Source: an uncultured Bacteriovorax sp. (GTDB lineage Bacteria > Bdellovibrionota > Bacteriovoracia > Bacteriovoracales > Bacteriovoracaceae). Taken from it: a stretch of 64,000 bases of DNA. The notes below the pieces were generated by a model. That model saw nothing but the letters and a program-made list of their open reading frames with translations. It had not been told where the DNA came from and ran no database searches. The stretch lies in contig CAMLMH010000003.1 in NCBI GenBank assembly GCA_946481315.1, positions 124,001 to 188,000 on the forward strand, given 5' to 3'. Below are positions 41,679 through 50,295 of this stretch, in pieces. A program made the position numbers and the translations under genes. Positions within the stretch are counted from its first letter, which is position 1, and every line of letters begins with the position of its first letter.

Positions 41679-42833
41679 ATGCAACAAGATTATGACAAAG
41701 AGACTTCAATCAAACATAAAAATTATTCCCGCAAACAGATCCAGAACCTGGAGTATGAGATTTCGCATCTGCAGGAAAATGAAGAACGCTGCCGGATGCT
41801 GGTCACTGGGATTATGGACTATGCCGTTTTTACCGTCGATCCTGAAGGTTATGTTGAGACATGGAACCCTGGTGCGGAACTCATGAAGCAATACAAGGCC
41901 AAAGAAATTATCGGTGAACATTTTAGTGTTTTGTATCCTTTGGATGCTCGAAATCGAAATGAACCGATGGACCATTTGCGTGAGGCGCTGGAAAAAGGCT
42001 TTTATCACGGTGAAGGGTATCGGCGTAAAAAGAATGGCGATTTGTTCCTTGCCGACGTTTATATCCGGCCAATTTTTAAAGACGATGTGCATTTGGGATT
42101 TGCCAAAGTTGTTTCTAATCTCGATGAAGATAAACGCAATGAAGAAATCATCGAACAAAGAAATGACGAAATCGTTCAGCTCAAAGATGAACGGGCCATG
42201 AGAGAAAATTTCGTTTCAACACTCTCGCATGATCTGCGTTCACCACTGACAGCAGCTAAACTCAACGCCACACTGATTATCAACCGGGTCAATCAGCTGT
42301 TGGGGAATCTCGACCGCATCGACAACATGATCCGCGACCTCTTGGATGTCAATCGGCTGCATGCCGGTGAGAAAATGAAACTTGACCGAACTGAATGTGA
42401 TCTGGTTCAGGTCCTGCGTAAGTATATCCGAGATTCAAAAGTCATGCATAAGGCCCGCTTAAAGCTCATCTCTCCCGAATCGGTCATAGGTCAATGGGAT
42501 ACCAATGCACTACTTCGCGTTTTTGAAAATCTTATCAGCAACGCTATCAAATACGGAGATAAAGAAAAAAATATCACCATTAGCATTGAAGAAAAATCCA
42601 GATTAGTCGAAATAACTGTTAACAACGAAGGGGATGTCATTCCAGACGCTGATTTGGAAGGAATCTTTGAACAGTATCATCGCCTTGAACATCACCGCGA
42701 TATCGTTGGATGGGGCCTTGGGCTTGCGCTGGTTAAGGGGATAATCAATCAGCATGGCGGTGAAGTGGCCGTTCAATCGAATTCAAAAGAAGGAACGACC
42801 TTTACCATCACACTGCCGAAAGCCGCAAATTAA
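41679..42833 (+). CDS. Cytoplasmic PAS-domain sensor histidine kinase
   Basis: No membrane segment is present. A coiled-coil start leads to a PAS domain (about 40-155: MDYAVFTVDPEGYVETWNPGAE), a HisKA segment with the phosphorylatable histidine in TLSHDLRSPLTAAK (about 187) and a HATPase domain (ENLISNAIKYGD; WGLGLALVKGIINQHGG). No response regulator is adjacent, so it is an orphan kinase. Its stop overlaps the convergent VOC gene by 4 bases. Confidence 0.9.
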   Translation: MQQDYDKETSIKHKNYSRKQIQNLEYEISHLQENEERCRMLVTGIMDYAVFTVDPEGYVETWNPGAELMKQYKAKEIIGEHFSVLYPLDARNRNEPMDHLREALEKGFYHGEGYRRKKNGDLFLADVYIRPIFKDDVHLGFAKVVSNLDEDKRNEEIIEQRNDEIVQLKDERAMRENFVSTLSHDLRSPLTAAKLNATLIINRVNQLLGNLDRIDNMIRDLLDVNRLHAGEKMKLDRTECDLVQVLRKYIRDSKVMHKARLKLISPESVIGQWDTNALLRVFENLISNAIKYGDKEKNITISIEEKSRLVEITVNNEGDVIPDADLEGIFEQYHRLEHHRDIVGWGLGLALVKGIINQHGGEVAVQSNSKEGTTFTITLPKAAN

Positions 42834-43705
42834 CTTTGAGCCGCTGCCGTTAACTTGGCAATATCAAATTTTTTCATTTGTAACATGGCCGCCATGGCCT
42901 TCTCTTTATTTTTCCCATTCATCATCCTCTCAATTCCCTCCGGAACGATCTGCCACGAGAGTCCGAATTTATCTTTTAGCCAGCCACATTGTGATTCAGC
43001 TCCTCCGTTTTTCGTCATCTCATTCCAGTAATAATCAATTTCATTCTGATCTTTGCAGGCAACAGTCATCGAAAACGATTCATTAAAGCCCGCATTGCCA
43101 TGCTCACCCGGCCCTTCCATCAAAACAAATCGCTTGTTATTAAGTTTGAATGAAGCATACATAATCTTATTGTCTTCGGGATTGCGATAGATCGTCTCAA
43201 TTTGAGAATAAGGAAAAAGTCCGGTGTAATAATTGATGGCCACTTCACCTTTTCCATACATCTCATTGGTAAATAACATCGCCGGAAAAATACCTTCCTC
43301 ACCCTCCGGATCAAACATTAACTGCCACTCAATTCCATAACGGTCTTTGATCCAGCCATATTTTTCCGACCAATCATACTTATTAAGTTCCATGCGCACT
43401 TCACCATTTTGCGAAAGGGCCTTCCACAATTTTTCCACTTCGCTGGCATTTTTAAGTGAGACAAAATTGGAATACGCTGAAGTATGTTGAAAATGAGGGC
43501 CACCATTTAAGTTTAAAAATTCGGAGTCCATGAGTTTGTAATACACCACCATGACAGAACCGGGCGCCCCTCCAGTAATTTCCTGACCGGTTTCACCATA
43601 ATTCGTCACGATCTCAATTTTTGAATTTCTAAAAAGAGAGACATAAAATTCTGCCGCTGATAGACCATCCTTATCGAACCACAGACAAGTTGAAAATGTT
43701 TTCAT
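42830..43705 (-). CDS. Tandem VOC (PhnB-like) protein
   Basis: Two PhnB-like modules in tandem: STCLWFDKDGLSAAEFYVSLF with the later KDRYGIEWQLMFDP in the first, and MLFTNEMYGKGEVAINYYTG with CGWLKDKFGLSWQIVPE in the second. Such double-glyoxalase proteins are annotated as PhnB or '3-demethylubiquinone methyltransferase', mostly without proof of activity. At 291 residues it is complete. Confidence 0.85.
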   Translation of the reverse strand: MKTFSTCLWFDKDGLSAAEFYVSLFRNSKIEIVTNYGETGQEITGGAPGSVMVVYYKLMDSEFLNLNGGPHFQHTSAYSNFVSLKNASEVEKLWKALSQNGEVRMELNKYDWSEKYGWIKDRYGIEWQLMFDPEGEEGIFPAMLFTNEMYGKGEVAINYYTGLFPYSQIETIYRNPEDNKIMYASFKLNNKRFVLMEGPGEHGNAGFNESFSMTVACKDQNEIDYYWNEMTKNGGAESQCGWLKDKFGLSWQIVPEGIERMMNGKNKEKAMAAMLQMKKFDIAKLTAAAQS

Positions 43706-43845
43706 TGCTAACCCCCCGGAAAGAACCTTTATTCATGTTTTTTAAAGCGCATCGCGAATACTTGTGGACTTAATTGCTTTTTAGGTAGTGTAAACTGTAA
43801 AGGTGTGAGAAATGAATGCTCACAACGCCGTCAAGGAGACATCTC

Positions 43846-43962
43846 ATGGCCAAAGGACAAGACAAAAACAAGACTAGCGACAAAGACAAAAACAAGGTGA
43901 AACTCACCACCAAGGAAAAACAGGACCGCAAAAAAGAAAAAGGCAAGAAGTCATACGATTAA
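43846..43962 (+). CDS. Very basic small protein, 38 aa
   Basis: AAGGAGACATCTC precedes an ATG and 38 codons in which nearly half the residues are lysine or arginine and the rest mostly Asp, Asn, Gln and Thr (for example KGQDKNKTSDKDKNKVKL). It has no hydrophobic part and is probably disordered. The stop directly abuts a full REP-like copy, which would form the 3' end of its message. Confidence 0.6.
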   Translation: MAKGQDKNKTSDKDKNKVKLTTKEKQDRKKEKGKKSYD

Positions 43963-44030
43963 TCTTACAGGTTCCAGGACACTTTCGGTGGTGCACCGCC
44001 GGACAAAAAGTCTCCTGGAACCTTTTTTTG
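43963..44030 (+). repeat. REP-like palindromic repeat, full copy
   Basis: TCTTACAGGTTCCAGGACAC at the left, GGTGGTGCACCGCCGGAC in the core and TCTCCTGGAACC at the right, followed by TTTTTTT, which makes it a plausible terminator for the 38-codon gene. Confidence 0.85.
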
Positions 44031-44139
44031 GCACAAATAGCTGACCAAATTATTCGCCATCGAACTAAAAAATTTTCTTGCTTGAGAACAAATTCACTTC
44101 TGCGATATATTTGTCTCCCGTCATTACATTGGGAGAATC

Positions 44140-44358
44140 ATGAAGATTATCACCGACCTGCACGAGCTTAAAAAAGGCGACACAGTCATCATTAAGAACG
44201 CTGATATTCTAAAAAAGCGTGGACTCGCCAGAATCACTGGCGACATCTTCAACATCGACGCCACAAAACCAGAATTCACCATCAAATGCGTTGAAACCAG
44301 TGAAATTGAAAAAGTAAATTTTTACGATGCAAAAGTGTTCCTGATCGACGGCCACTAA
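44140..44358 (+). CDS. Small protein, 72 aa, unknown
   Basis: GGGAGAATC precedes the ATG. The 72-residue product has beta-rich patterns (KKGDTVIIKNADILKKRGLAR; FTIKCVETSEIEKVNFY) that suggest a small SH3-like or KOW-like barrel, but that is only a pattern. No signal peptide. A degenerate repeat copy separates it from the next gene. Confidence 0.6.
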   Translation: MKIITDLHELKKGDTVIIKNADILKKRGLARITGDIFNIDATKPEFTIKCVETSEIEKVNFYDAKVFLIDGH

Positions 44359-44362
44359 CTAT

Positions 44363-44400
44363 TGCACTGCCGGTACCCAATCTTCAGTATCACCTTTACC
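44363..44400 (+). repeat. REP-like palindromic repeat, degenerate right part
   Basis: TGCACTGCCGGTACC matches the core, while the right arm is eroded (CAGTATCACCTTTACC). Confidence 0.5.
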
Positions 44401-44410
44401 ATTTAAAGGT

Positions 44411-45358
44411 ATGCAAAAAATCATTCTCACTATCATTGTTTCCTGGTCACTGCTCACGACAACTTCATCTTACGCGCGGGAGAGTGTGCTCGTTACGCAA
44501 TCTTCTGTCATTCCCGCAGGCGCGATGCAAGTTTCGCCAGAAGACTTTCGCATTCTAGTGGCCCAGGCAGAGGCCGAGAAACCGGCTTCATCAAAAGATC
44601 CTGTTCTTTCTGAAGAAGAAAAGAAAAAAGCTGAAGAAGAAAAGAAGAAAGCTGAAGAAAAAAAACCTGAACCTCAACCTCAACAAGGCGACATCATCGT
44701 CCCCAATATCTGGGTAGGCGCGAGCGGAAGCGGGGACAACGAAATGGCCATTCTTATTTTTGCAATCATCGGCACAGTCGTCGTCCTCGCCTGGATTCCC
44801 TATATGGTTGTCTATTTGTACAAAGGCCTCAAGCACCCCGAAGACTTTCGCTACCGCTCAATGCTCAACGTTCAAGGCACATATTTTGTCGACACCGACG
44901 AAATCACCCGTCGAGGAAACCTCAGCGGACTTAAATACACGACCTTCATTGAAGAGAAAAAATTGCAGGAAGCTAATATTGAGCAAAACCGCTACTACGG
45001 GCTCAACGTCGAAGTCGGCAAATATCACTTCCGCGACGAAGTCCGCTTCACCGGAGCACGCATCGGATATGATTCCGCTTACTGGCTCGTTGGCCCATCA
45101 TTTCTCTTTGGAAACCTCAATCGTAAAAAAGATTCCTGGCTTTTCAAACTCGACTTGCTCGGCGGAACATCTTTCTCCCGCGACGTCGATCTCATGCTTC
45201 GTGCAGAATTTTCCATCAACCACAAATTCGATCCAGGTATCATCCTCGGCGTCGGCTACGGCGGCAATTACCTCAGTGGCCAGAGTGGCAAGGGGTTAGT
45301 GTCCTATGCGAATGATTTGAGCGGGCATTGGTTGGTGAATCTGGGATTTTTATTTTAA
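44411..45358 (+). CDS. Membrane-anchored protein with an acidic/lysine linker and a C-terminal barrel-like domain
   Basis: After a signal peptide (KIILTIIVSWSLLTTTSS) comes a charged linker made of EEKKKAEEE-type repeats and a PQPQQ spacer (about residues 65-95), then a single hydrophobic helix (MAILIFAIIGTVVVLAW) and a C-terminal region with barrel-like strands (RYYGLNVEVGKYHF; GTSFSRDVDLMLRAEF) ending in phenylalanine (WLVNLGFLF). The combination is unusual. No family is recognised. Confidence 0.6.
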   Translation: MQKIILTIIVSWSLLTTTSSYARESVLVTQSSVIPAGAMQVSPEDFRILVAQAEAEKPASSKDPVLSEEEKKKAEEEKKKAEEKKPEPQPQQGDIIVPNIWVGASGSGDNEMAILIFAIIGTVVVLAWIPYMVVYLYKGLKHPEDFRYRSMLNVQGTYFVDTDEITRRGNLSGLKYTTFIEEKKLQEANIEQNRYYGLNVEVGKYHFRDEVRFTGARIGYDSAYWLVGPSFLFGNLNRKKDSWLFKLDLLGGTSFSRDVDLMLRAEFSINHKFDPGIILGVGYGGNYLSGQSGKGLVSYANDLSGHWLVNLGFLF

Positions 45359-45361
45359 AGA

Positions 45362-46786
45362 TTATTTCCAGGGCGGCGTCTTACCAATTACGCCTTTTAA
45401 AAATGTCAGATGTTTGAAGTGCTCATCATGATATCCGGAAGCCATATAGATATTTTCAAATCCTTTGGAACTTAATTCGCTGGCGATGTCTTCACCTTTC
45501 AAATCATTTCCCAGGTCCGAATCAATATAGAAGTTTGTCTGCTTTGAAAAATGTTGCAATTTACCTGCAATCTCATCCAGTGAACGCGCCGTCATTAGTC
45601 GTATATTCTTCTTCTTGGCAGACGATGTCCAGGTAAGCCTTACCAGTTCATCGTCGTCGATTAAAACGTTTTCTTCTGAGACTGTCTTCGTTGCCGGAAA
45701 AGCCAAATTAATCACAGTTCCTTTATTTATCTCTGATTGAATCGTCAACTCGCCATTAGATCGAGTAACCATTTCTTTACAATGCTTAAGTCCAATTCCA
45801 TTTCCACCAGCTTTTGTCGTGAATTCTTCATTTCCGAGCTTCTCAAGAATATCTGCCGAAATTCCTTTGCCGTTATCTCTTATCTGTATAATATTTCGCC
45901 CGAGCTCTTCAATGGTTTTAATTTTTATTTCAATGGCCCCGTTTCCTCGCGCATCGATGGCGTTATTTATCAAATTCGAAAGGATTCGTCGGAAATCTGT
46001 CGAAGATAGTTTTATAGCAAAATCGTTAGTACTTTCCGAAAAGGAAATTTTTAAATTAGGCAGAGAACCAAATTCCTGCATTTTTTCAGCTACAATCTCT
46101 TCTACAATTGAATTCACATTTGTTTCAGATGCGGTTTCTTCCGGGCTGAAGTAACGGGAACTGTCCAGCAGTGAATCGGCTATAGAGTGTATGCGATTCG
46201 CGGACTTTCGTAGCAAATCCATATCTTCCTTAGGAATAGTTTTAATATTATCAAGGATCGTATTGAAAGTTGCGAGTGGTGACCGAATGTCATGAGACAT
46301 TTGTCTGGCCAGTTTATTTATTCGAATTTCATTTTCACGCTTCTCTTCTTCATTTCTTCTGGTGGAAGTTATCAGTGCAAAAATTAATATAGTCTGTAAT
46401 CCTAAAAAAAGCAGAAACAATTGTTCTACCTCTTTCGGTAGTCTGATCGTAAATTCAAGCTTGATGTTATTCGCTTCTGGAACTAGTAACTTTTTTCGAT
46501 GTTGGAATATCCCAGTTTCACACTCACCACGTTCCATTTTATAAAATGAACGTCCATCCACGCTCCCTTCCATACAGACCCAGTTGATTACCGACGATAG
46601 GGCATTCATTCTCGAAGCTAATTTTAAAGTATCCATTGAATAGATTTCTCGGAAGTTCTGATTCTTAAACTCCCTCAACATCTGATCCGAATTTATTGCC
46701 AAATAGTATCTTAAAAAGACACTAACTATCAGTAATGACAGCACTGAGATGGGCAGTGGTTTTGTCAGGGCCAGTAGTTTTTTCAT
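45362..46786 (-). CDS. Hybrid sensor histidine kinase with a C-terminal receiver-like domain
   Basis: Two membrane helices (about residues 13-31 and 120-138) enclose a periplasmic sensor of about 90 residues with two cysteines (WVCMEGS; GECETG). Then follow HisKA with RQMSHDIRSPLATFN, HATPase (NLINNAIDARGNG; IQIRDNGKGISADIL; GNGIGLKHCKEMV) and a receiver-like domain (ENVLIDDDELVRLTW, with the phospho-acceptor candidate in FYIDSDLGNDLKG). It is divergent, 73 bases apart, from the Gly-rich peptide operon, so it may sense that system's product. Confidence 0.88.
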   Translation of the reverse strand: MKKLLALTKPLPISVLSLLIVSVFLRYYLAINSDQMLREFKNQNFREIYSMDTLKLASRMNALSSVINWVCMEGSVDGRSFYKMERGECETGIFQHRKKLLVPEANNIKLEFTIRLPKEVEQLFLLFLGLQTILIFALITSTRRNEEEKRENEIRINKLARQMSHDIRSPLATFNTILDNIKTIPKEDMDLLRKSANRIHSIADSLLDSSRYFSPEETASETNVNSIVEEIVAEKMQEFGSLPNLKISFSESTNDFAIKLSSTDFRRILSNLINNAIDARGNGAIEIKIKTIEELGRNIIQIRDNGKGISADILEKLGNEEFTTKAGGNGIGLKHCKEMVTRSNGELTIQSEINKGTVINLAFPATKTVSEENVLIDDDELVRLTWTSSAKKKNIRLMTARSLDEIAGKLQHFSKQTNFYIDSDLGNDLKGEDIASELSSKGFENIYMASGYHDEHFKHLTFLKGVIGKTPPWK

Positions 46787-46859
46787 GGAACTTAGTCTTA
46801 AGTTGTAAACTGTTCTGTAGCCTGTATCTTATTCCATATTAAATAAAAAAGGAGTCACC

Positions 46860-47042
46860 GTGAAAAAATCACTTATGGCTGTTCTTGTTATTCTCCTCTC
46901 GAGTATGGGATTGAATGCACTTGCTTCAATTGTAGACATTGAAGTTAAAAAGGTAGTTACAGACACAACAGATGGCTCAGGCGGGGGAAATGGAAGTAGT
47001 AATGGTGGCGGTGGACGAAACCAAGTCACCAGAGAAAAATGA
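46860..47042 (+). CDS. Exported glycine-rich peptide, 60 aa, first gene of the YcaO operon
   Basis: A GTG start with AAAGGAG upstream opens a Sec signal peptide (KKSLMAVLVILLSSMGLNALA). The mature part is about 37 residues: ten or so ordinary residues, then a Gly/Ser/Asn tail (GSGGGNGSSNGGGGRN) and QVTREK. It contains no cysteine. The stop overlaps the next gene's ATG by 4 bases. The layout suggests a secreted peptide signal or modified-peptide precursor, but a Gly-rich core alone is not proof. Confidence 0.65.
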   Translation: MKKSLMAVLVILLSSMGLNALASIVDIEVKKVVTDTTDGSGGGNGSSNGGGGRNQVTREK

Positions 47043-48520
47043 AAGTTAGATTTCTGCTAATTTTATTAGTTGTATGCTTAATCATCGGGTTCTTTATGAT
47101 TAGAGACAATCAATTCGAGAAACAATTGGTTTTTGGAACCTATACTATACCGTTCTCAAGCGATCCTATGGATTATGATGCCTATGTTCATCATCATGCT
47201 TTTACTTCTGTTTTATACGGATTGGTATCCTCTAATAAACAGGGCGAAATTGTTCCATTAATTGCTAAAAGTTGGACCACTAGTGAAAACTTTAGTATAT
47301 GGAAATTTTTATTGCGCGATGATTTAACCTTTTCAAATGGTGATAAAATTCATTCGAAAGACGTTTTAATAAACTTCAAAAGGATCGCATTCCTTAAAAG
47401 AGCTAACAATTCTCAATCTGGTGTTTTTGAATTTCTTCGTGGAAATGAATTATTTTCAAAGATTAGCGATGACCATCCAGGCATTACATTAAATGGAAAC
47501 GAGATTATTCTTAAATTTAATAAACCTATGCCCGATTTACTGGAAAGAATTTCTTTCGGATTTTACAGCATCGCTCATCCTTCACAGTTTGACAGTAATT
47601 CCGGTGTTTGGATAAATAAACGTAAGGTGATAGCATCTGGCTCATATGAAGTTTCAGAGTGGACTGAAGACTCTTTTAAGTTAAAAAGTAGGGACGAGTT
47701 AGTTTTTGGCGGTGGTAAAGCCTATTTTAAAGAAGTACTCTTCAAGGTATTCACGAAAGAAAAAACGAAAGAAGATATTGAGAAGTATGATTTAATTATT
47801 GCTGACAAAGCAAGTTTAATGATTAGTGATGCTTTTGAGTTCTTAGGACCTGAAAACAATCTTAAAATAGGATACATGAAAGTATATTCATGGAATAAAA
47901 AAAACAGCATCCTCTCAAAACTGGAAATAAGAAAATGGCTTAGACAAAAGTTCTATGAAGGTATGGAAAAAGCAGGATTTAAACCTGCTGAAAGTTTTTT
48001 TCCATTAACCTTAAGAGATGTAAAGGTTGTTGATAGAGGAGAGCTGGTTGCAGCGCCATCAGTTAATTCTTCAACCTTGATAACGCATACTACTCTTGCT
48101 TCAGGTAAAATTGATATAAATTCTTCGAAGAAAAGTATTCCCGAGGTTTTTCAATCCGGCTTTGATAATCTTGTTCTAAACTCTGGTTTTAAGATTGTAC
48201 AAGTGGAAGATGATAATGATCTTGATTTCGGAATTGAAGGGTCTGGTATTGAGTTTGATAATTATATTGATACTGTGAAGTTTATGTTTCTATCTAAAGA
48301 AGGTATTCAATTACCAGATGGTAGTGGAAAAATAATTCAGGAACTCAGGAAAGACTCCCCTGATATCAATTTTATAAATCAAGAAATTTGGAATCAGGCT
48401 ATAATATGGCCAATTAGACATTACAGTAGTGGATTCTGGTTTAATAAAACTTCGAAAATTGATTATAGCAGCTTGAATTACAATTCTGCTTCAATTGATT
48501 TTTTATTTTTAAAAAAATAA
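47039..48520 (+). CDS. Membrane-anchored peptide-binding protein (SBP_bac_5-like)
   Basis: An uncleaved N-terminal helix (LLILLVVCLIIGFFMI) precedes an oligopeptide-type solute-binding fold: VFGTYTIPFSSDPMDYDAY, VPLIAKSWTTSENFSIWKFL, LRDDLTFSNGDKIHSKDVL and SGSYEVSEWTEDSFKLK are typical of SBP_bac_5 proteins. No ABC permease or ATPase is near, which suggests a receptor or chaperone for a peptide rather than transport. Codon use is AT-rich. The start overlaps the peptide gene, and the YcaO gene begins 2 bases after the stop. Confidence 0.8.
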   Translation: MKVRFLLILLVVCLIIGFFMIRDNQFEKQLVFGTYTIPFSSDPMDYDAYVHHHAFTSVLYGLVSSNKQGEIVPLIAKSWTTSENFSIWKFLLRDDLTFSNGDKIHSKDVLINFKRIAFLKRANNSQSGVFEFLRGNELFSKISDDHPGITLNGNEIILKFNKPMPDLLERISFGFYSIAHPSQFDSNSGVWINKRKVIASGSYEVSEWTEDSFKLKSRDELVFGGGKAYFKEVLFKVFTKEKTKEDIEKYDLIIADKASLMISDAFEFLGPENNLKIGYMKVYSWNKKNSILSKLEIRKWLRQKFYEGMEKAGFKPAESFFPLTLRDVKVVDRGELVAAPSVNSSTLITHTTLASGKIDINSSKKSIPEVFQSGFDNLVLNSGFKIVQVEDDNDLDFGIEGSGIEFDNYIDTVKFMFLSKEGIQLPDGSGKIIQELRKDSPDINFINQEIWNQAIIWPIRHYSSGFWFNKTSKIDYSSLNYNSASIDFLFLKK

Positions 48521-48522
48521 TT

Positions 48523-49395
48523 ATGGTATTTAATCTTGCACCTTGGTTCTATAGGGATTGGCTAAAGCCTGATTCAGGATTGAAGTTAGAATGCTATAAA
48601 GTCGAACTTATAGATGGACAGAGTCTATATGAATCAAATGCAACCTTTGCATCACGTCCTGATTGGGTTAGTGCCTCAAAGATATACAACAATTGTGATG
48701 GTACTGGTACGGATAAGTATAAAAATGTATCTGTCTATAAAGCTATTTCAGAAGCTTTAGAAAGATTAGCCTTTTATGATTCCTTTGATAGTGGTTATTA
48801 TGAATATTTATTTGATATAAATCCAACAACAACAGGAATGGCTGCTTTTCCTCATGTACTGAAAAAATACTCGAGACAAAATGCCCGTAATGAAGCTGTT
48901 GAGAGATGGGCAATACATGAATTCAATAGACATAATCTACAAGTTTTATATCATAGAACAATTGTTAATGGATTAAGTGTTTACGAATTAGTTGTCCCAT
49001 TTTCAGATGTTAAAGTATGTTTACTTTCTTTAAACAAAGATAACATACATACATATGGATTTGCCGGAGGTTCTAATTTTGGATCTGCTTATAATCGAGC
49101 TTTAGTAGAATTAAACCGTAATTTTACTGTTCTAAAAAAAATAAAAAATCACAATTTTAATGATTTTCTAGATTCAATAGATCGGACTCTTGTTTTCTTC
49201 TCAACAAGTGAAGGATATCTTAATTTTCTCGAAAAAATTAGAATGTCTCCAGCTCGCTTTACAAAACCTTTACCCAAAGTTATATGTGATAAGGAAATGA
49301 TTGGAGAATGGTCAAAGTATTCGGTTGTCTGGCGATATCTCCTTGAAGATTCCTATTTTGACTGCTCACAAGATCACACGTTTTTCATGTTTTAA
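48523..49395 (+). CDS. YcaO-like protein
   Basis: Three YcaO nucleotide-binding segments are visible: GTGTDKYKNVSVYKAISEALERL (first E...ER motif, about residue 70), QNARNEAVERWAIHEF (second E...ER motif, about 130) and GFAGGSNFGSAYNRALVELN (third motif, about 190). YcaO enzymes use ATP to form azolines, thioamides or macroamidines on peptide backbones. At 290 residues it is shorter than typical members and has no partner E1-like or dehydrogenase gene. It is tied by position to the Gly-rich peptide, its likely substrate. Confidence 0.78.
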   Translation: MVFNLAPWFYRDWLKPDSGLKLECYKVELIDGQSLYESNATFASRPDWVSASKIYNNCDGTGTDKYKNVSVYKAISEALERLAFYDSFDSGYYEYLFDINPTTTGMAAFPHVLKKYSRQNARNEAVERWAIHEFNRHNLQVLYHRTIVNGLSVYELVVPFSDVKVCLLSLNKDNIHTYGFAGGSNFGSAYNRALVELNRNFTVLKKIKNHNFNDFLDSIDRTLVFFSTSEGYLNFLEKIRMSPARFTKPLPKVICDKEMIGEWSKYSVVWRYLLEDSYFDCSQDHTFFMF

Positions 49396-49511
49396 GCTTG
49401 CGATTAATTCACTCAACTTCCGGCAAGATCTGCATCCTACCTTCATCGGCCCAAAATGATACGATTCGCTCACAGCAATTGTCCCTGATCTGAAGTGGAG
49501 AGTCCGAATCA

Positions 49512-49943
49512 ATGAATAATTTTATGAGCACGCTTGATGAAATTAATGACTGGATGAACGCGAAAACGGCTGAATTGATCAGCAATATTAATTCGCGCGA
49601 TCGTGAAATTAGGGCTGCGTATGATGCTTACTGGAAGAGCGATGATTATGAATCGGATTTGGATTCGCTGATGGCGAGTTTCGAATGCAAGAGTTTCAAA
49701 GCGATGAGTTTTGATCAACTGAGTGACCGGACAGAAAGAGTGAAGGCGAAAGAAGCAGCATTAAATCGAAAATTGATGTTGTATATTGCTGAAGGCGGAA
49801 AAAAAGGATTTGCGCTTTCGTTTTCGTTAAAAAATCCTTCGATGATTTTGAAGGGGACTTTAGGGATGGCGGGTGTTCACGCCAGTCACGTGGGAGTGAA
49901 AGCGGCACAGATTCTTATCAGAAGGGTGCTTTTGAAGCAATAA
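49512..49943 (+). CDS. Small hypothetical protein, 143 aa
   Basis: No family is recognised. A helical acidic N-terminal half (LDEINDWMNAKTAELISNI) and a basic, partly amphipathic C-terminal half (GFALSFSLKNPSMILKGTL; VHASHVGVKAAQILIRRVL) suggest an all-helical protein, possibly membrane-associated. It lies between the YcaO operon and sORF element 3, apart from both. Confidence 0.6.
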   Translation: MNNFMSTLDEINDWMNAKTAELISNINSRDREIRAAYDAYWKSDDYESDLDSLMASFECKSFKAMSFDQLSDRTERVKAKEAALNRKLMLYIAEGGKKGFALSFSLKNPSMILKGTLGMAGVHASHVGVKAAQILIRRVLLKQ

Positions 49944-50053
49944 ATTCGGCATTCCGAGAGCTGTTTACAAACATGTAGATGACTGATGTAAGTCATGCAG
50001 TTCTTTGGGGATTTGATCGATACTATATATGAGAAAGGAACCAGGGAGGTAAA

Positions 50054-50137
50054 ATGAGAATGAGATTTTTCAGAAGCTTATTCTCGAGGTCTAGGACGAA
50101 AACCTCAGGAATAAGGGATCTAGGTTTTACTGCCTGA
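50054..50137 (+). CDS. Small basic peptide, 27 aa (sORF family, copy 3)
   Basis: AGGGAGGTAAA precedes the ATG. The peptide opens MRMRFFRSLFSRSRTKTSG and ends RDLGFTA before TGA. Compared with copy 1 most differences fall in the tail, and one early change (TTC to TTT) is synonymous. Confidence 0.55.
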   Translation: MRMRFFRSLFSRSRTKTSGIRDLGFTA

Positions 50138-50258
50138 AAGCGAACACTCTCACGCTCGCGATGAGCACCAAAAAATAAATTAAGAGAGTCTGTTCTGGAA
50201 GGCGCTATTGCTACGGAGTATTTCTCAATTTTCAAAATTCACGAACTTTAAGATTATA

Positions 50259-50285
50259 GGCCCCATCGGTTTGGGGCCTTTTCTT
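50259..50285 (+). terminator. Rho-independent terminator of sORF element 3
   Basis: GGCCCC (50259-50264) pairs with GGGGCC (50273-50278), followed by TTTTC. Confidence 0.8.
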
Positions 50286-50295
50286 TTTATCCATA

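Larger units (their letters stand above)
49983..50288 (+). repeat. sORF/RNA element, copy 3
   Basis: It shares with copies 1 and 2 the GATACT box, GGAGG, the 27-codon ORF, CTCTC (50147-50151) against GAGAG (50184-50188) around GCTC and GAGC (whose loop differs, showing covarying tolerance), and the terminal hairpin. The upstream block is less well conserved here. Confidence 0.72.

Noticed and set aside
46829..47029. Reverse-strand 66-codon frame opposite the Gly-rich peptide
   Set aside because: It is the complement of the Gly-codon run (giving Pro-rich sequence) and lacks a ribosome-binding site.
49983..50288. Element copies as ordinary insertion sequences
   Set aside because: No terminal inverted repeats, target duplications or transposase are visible; each copy has its own promoter-like region and terminator.
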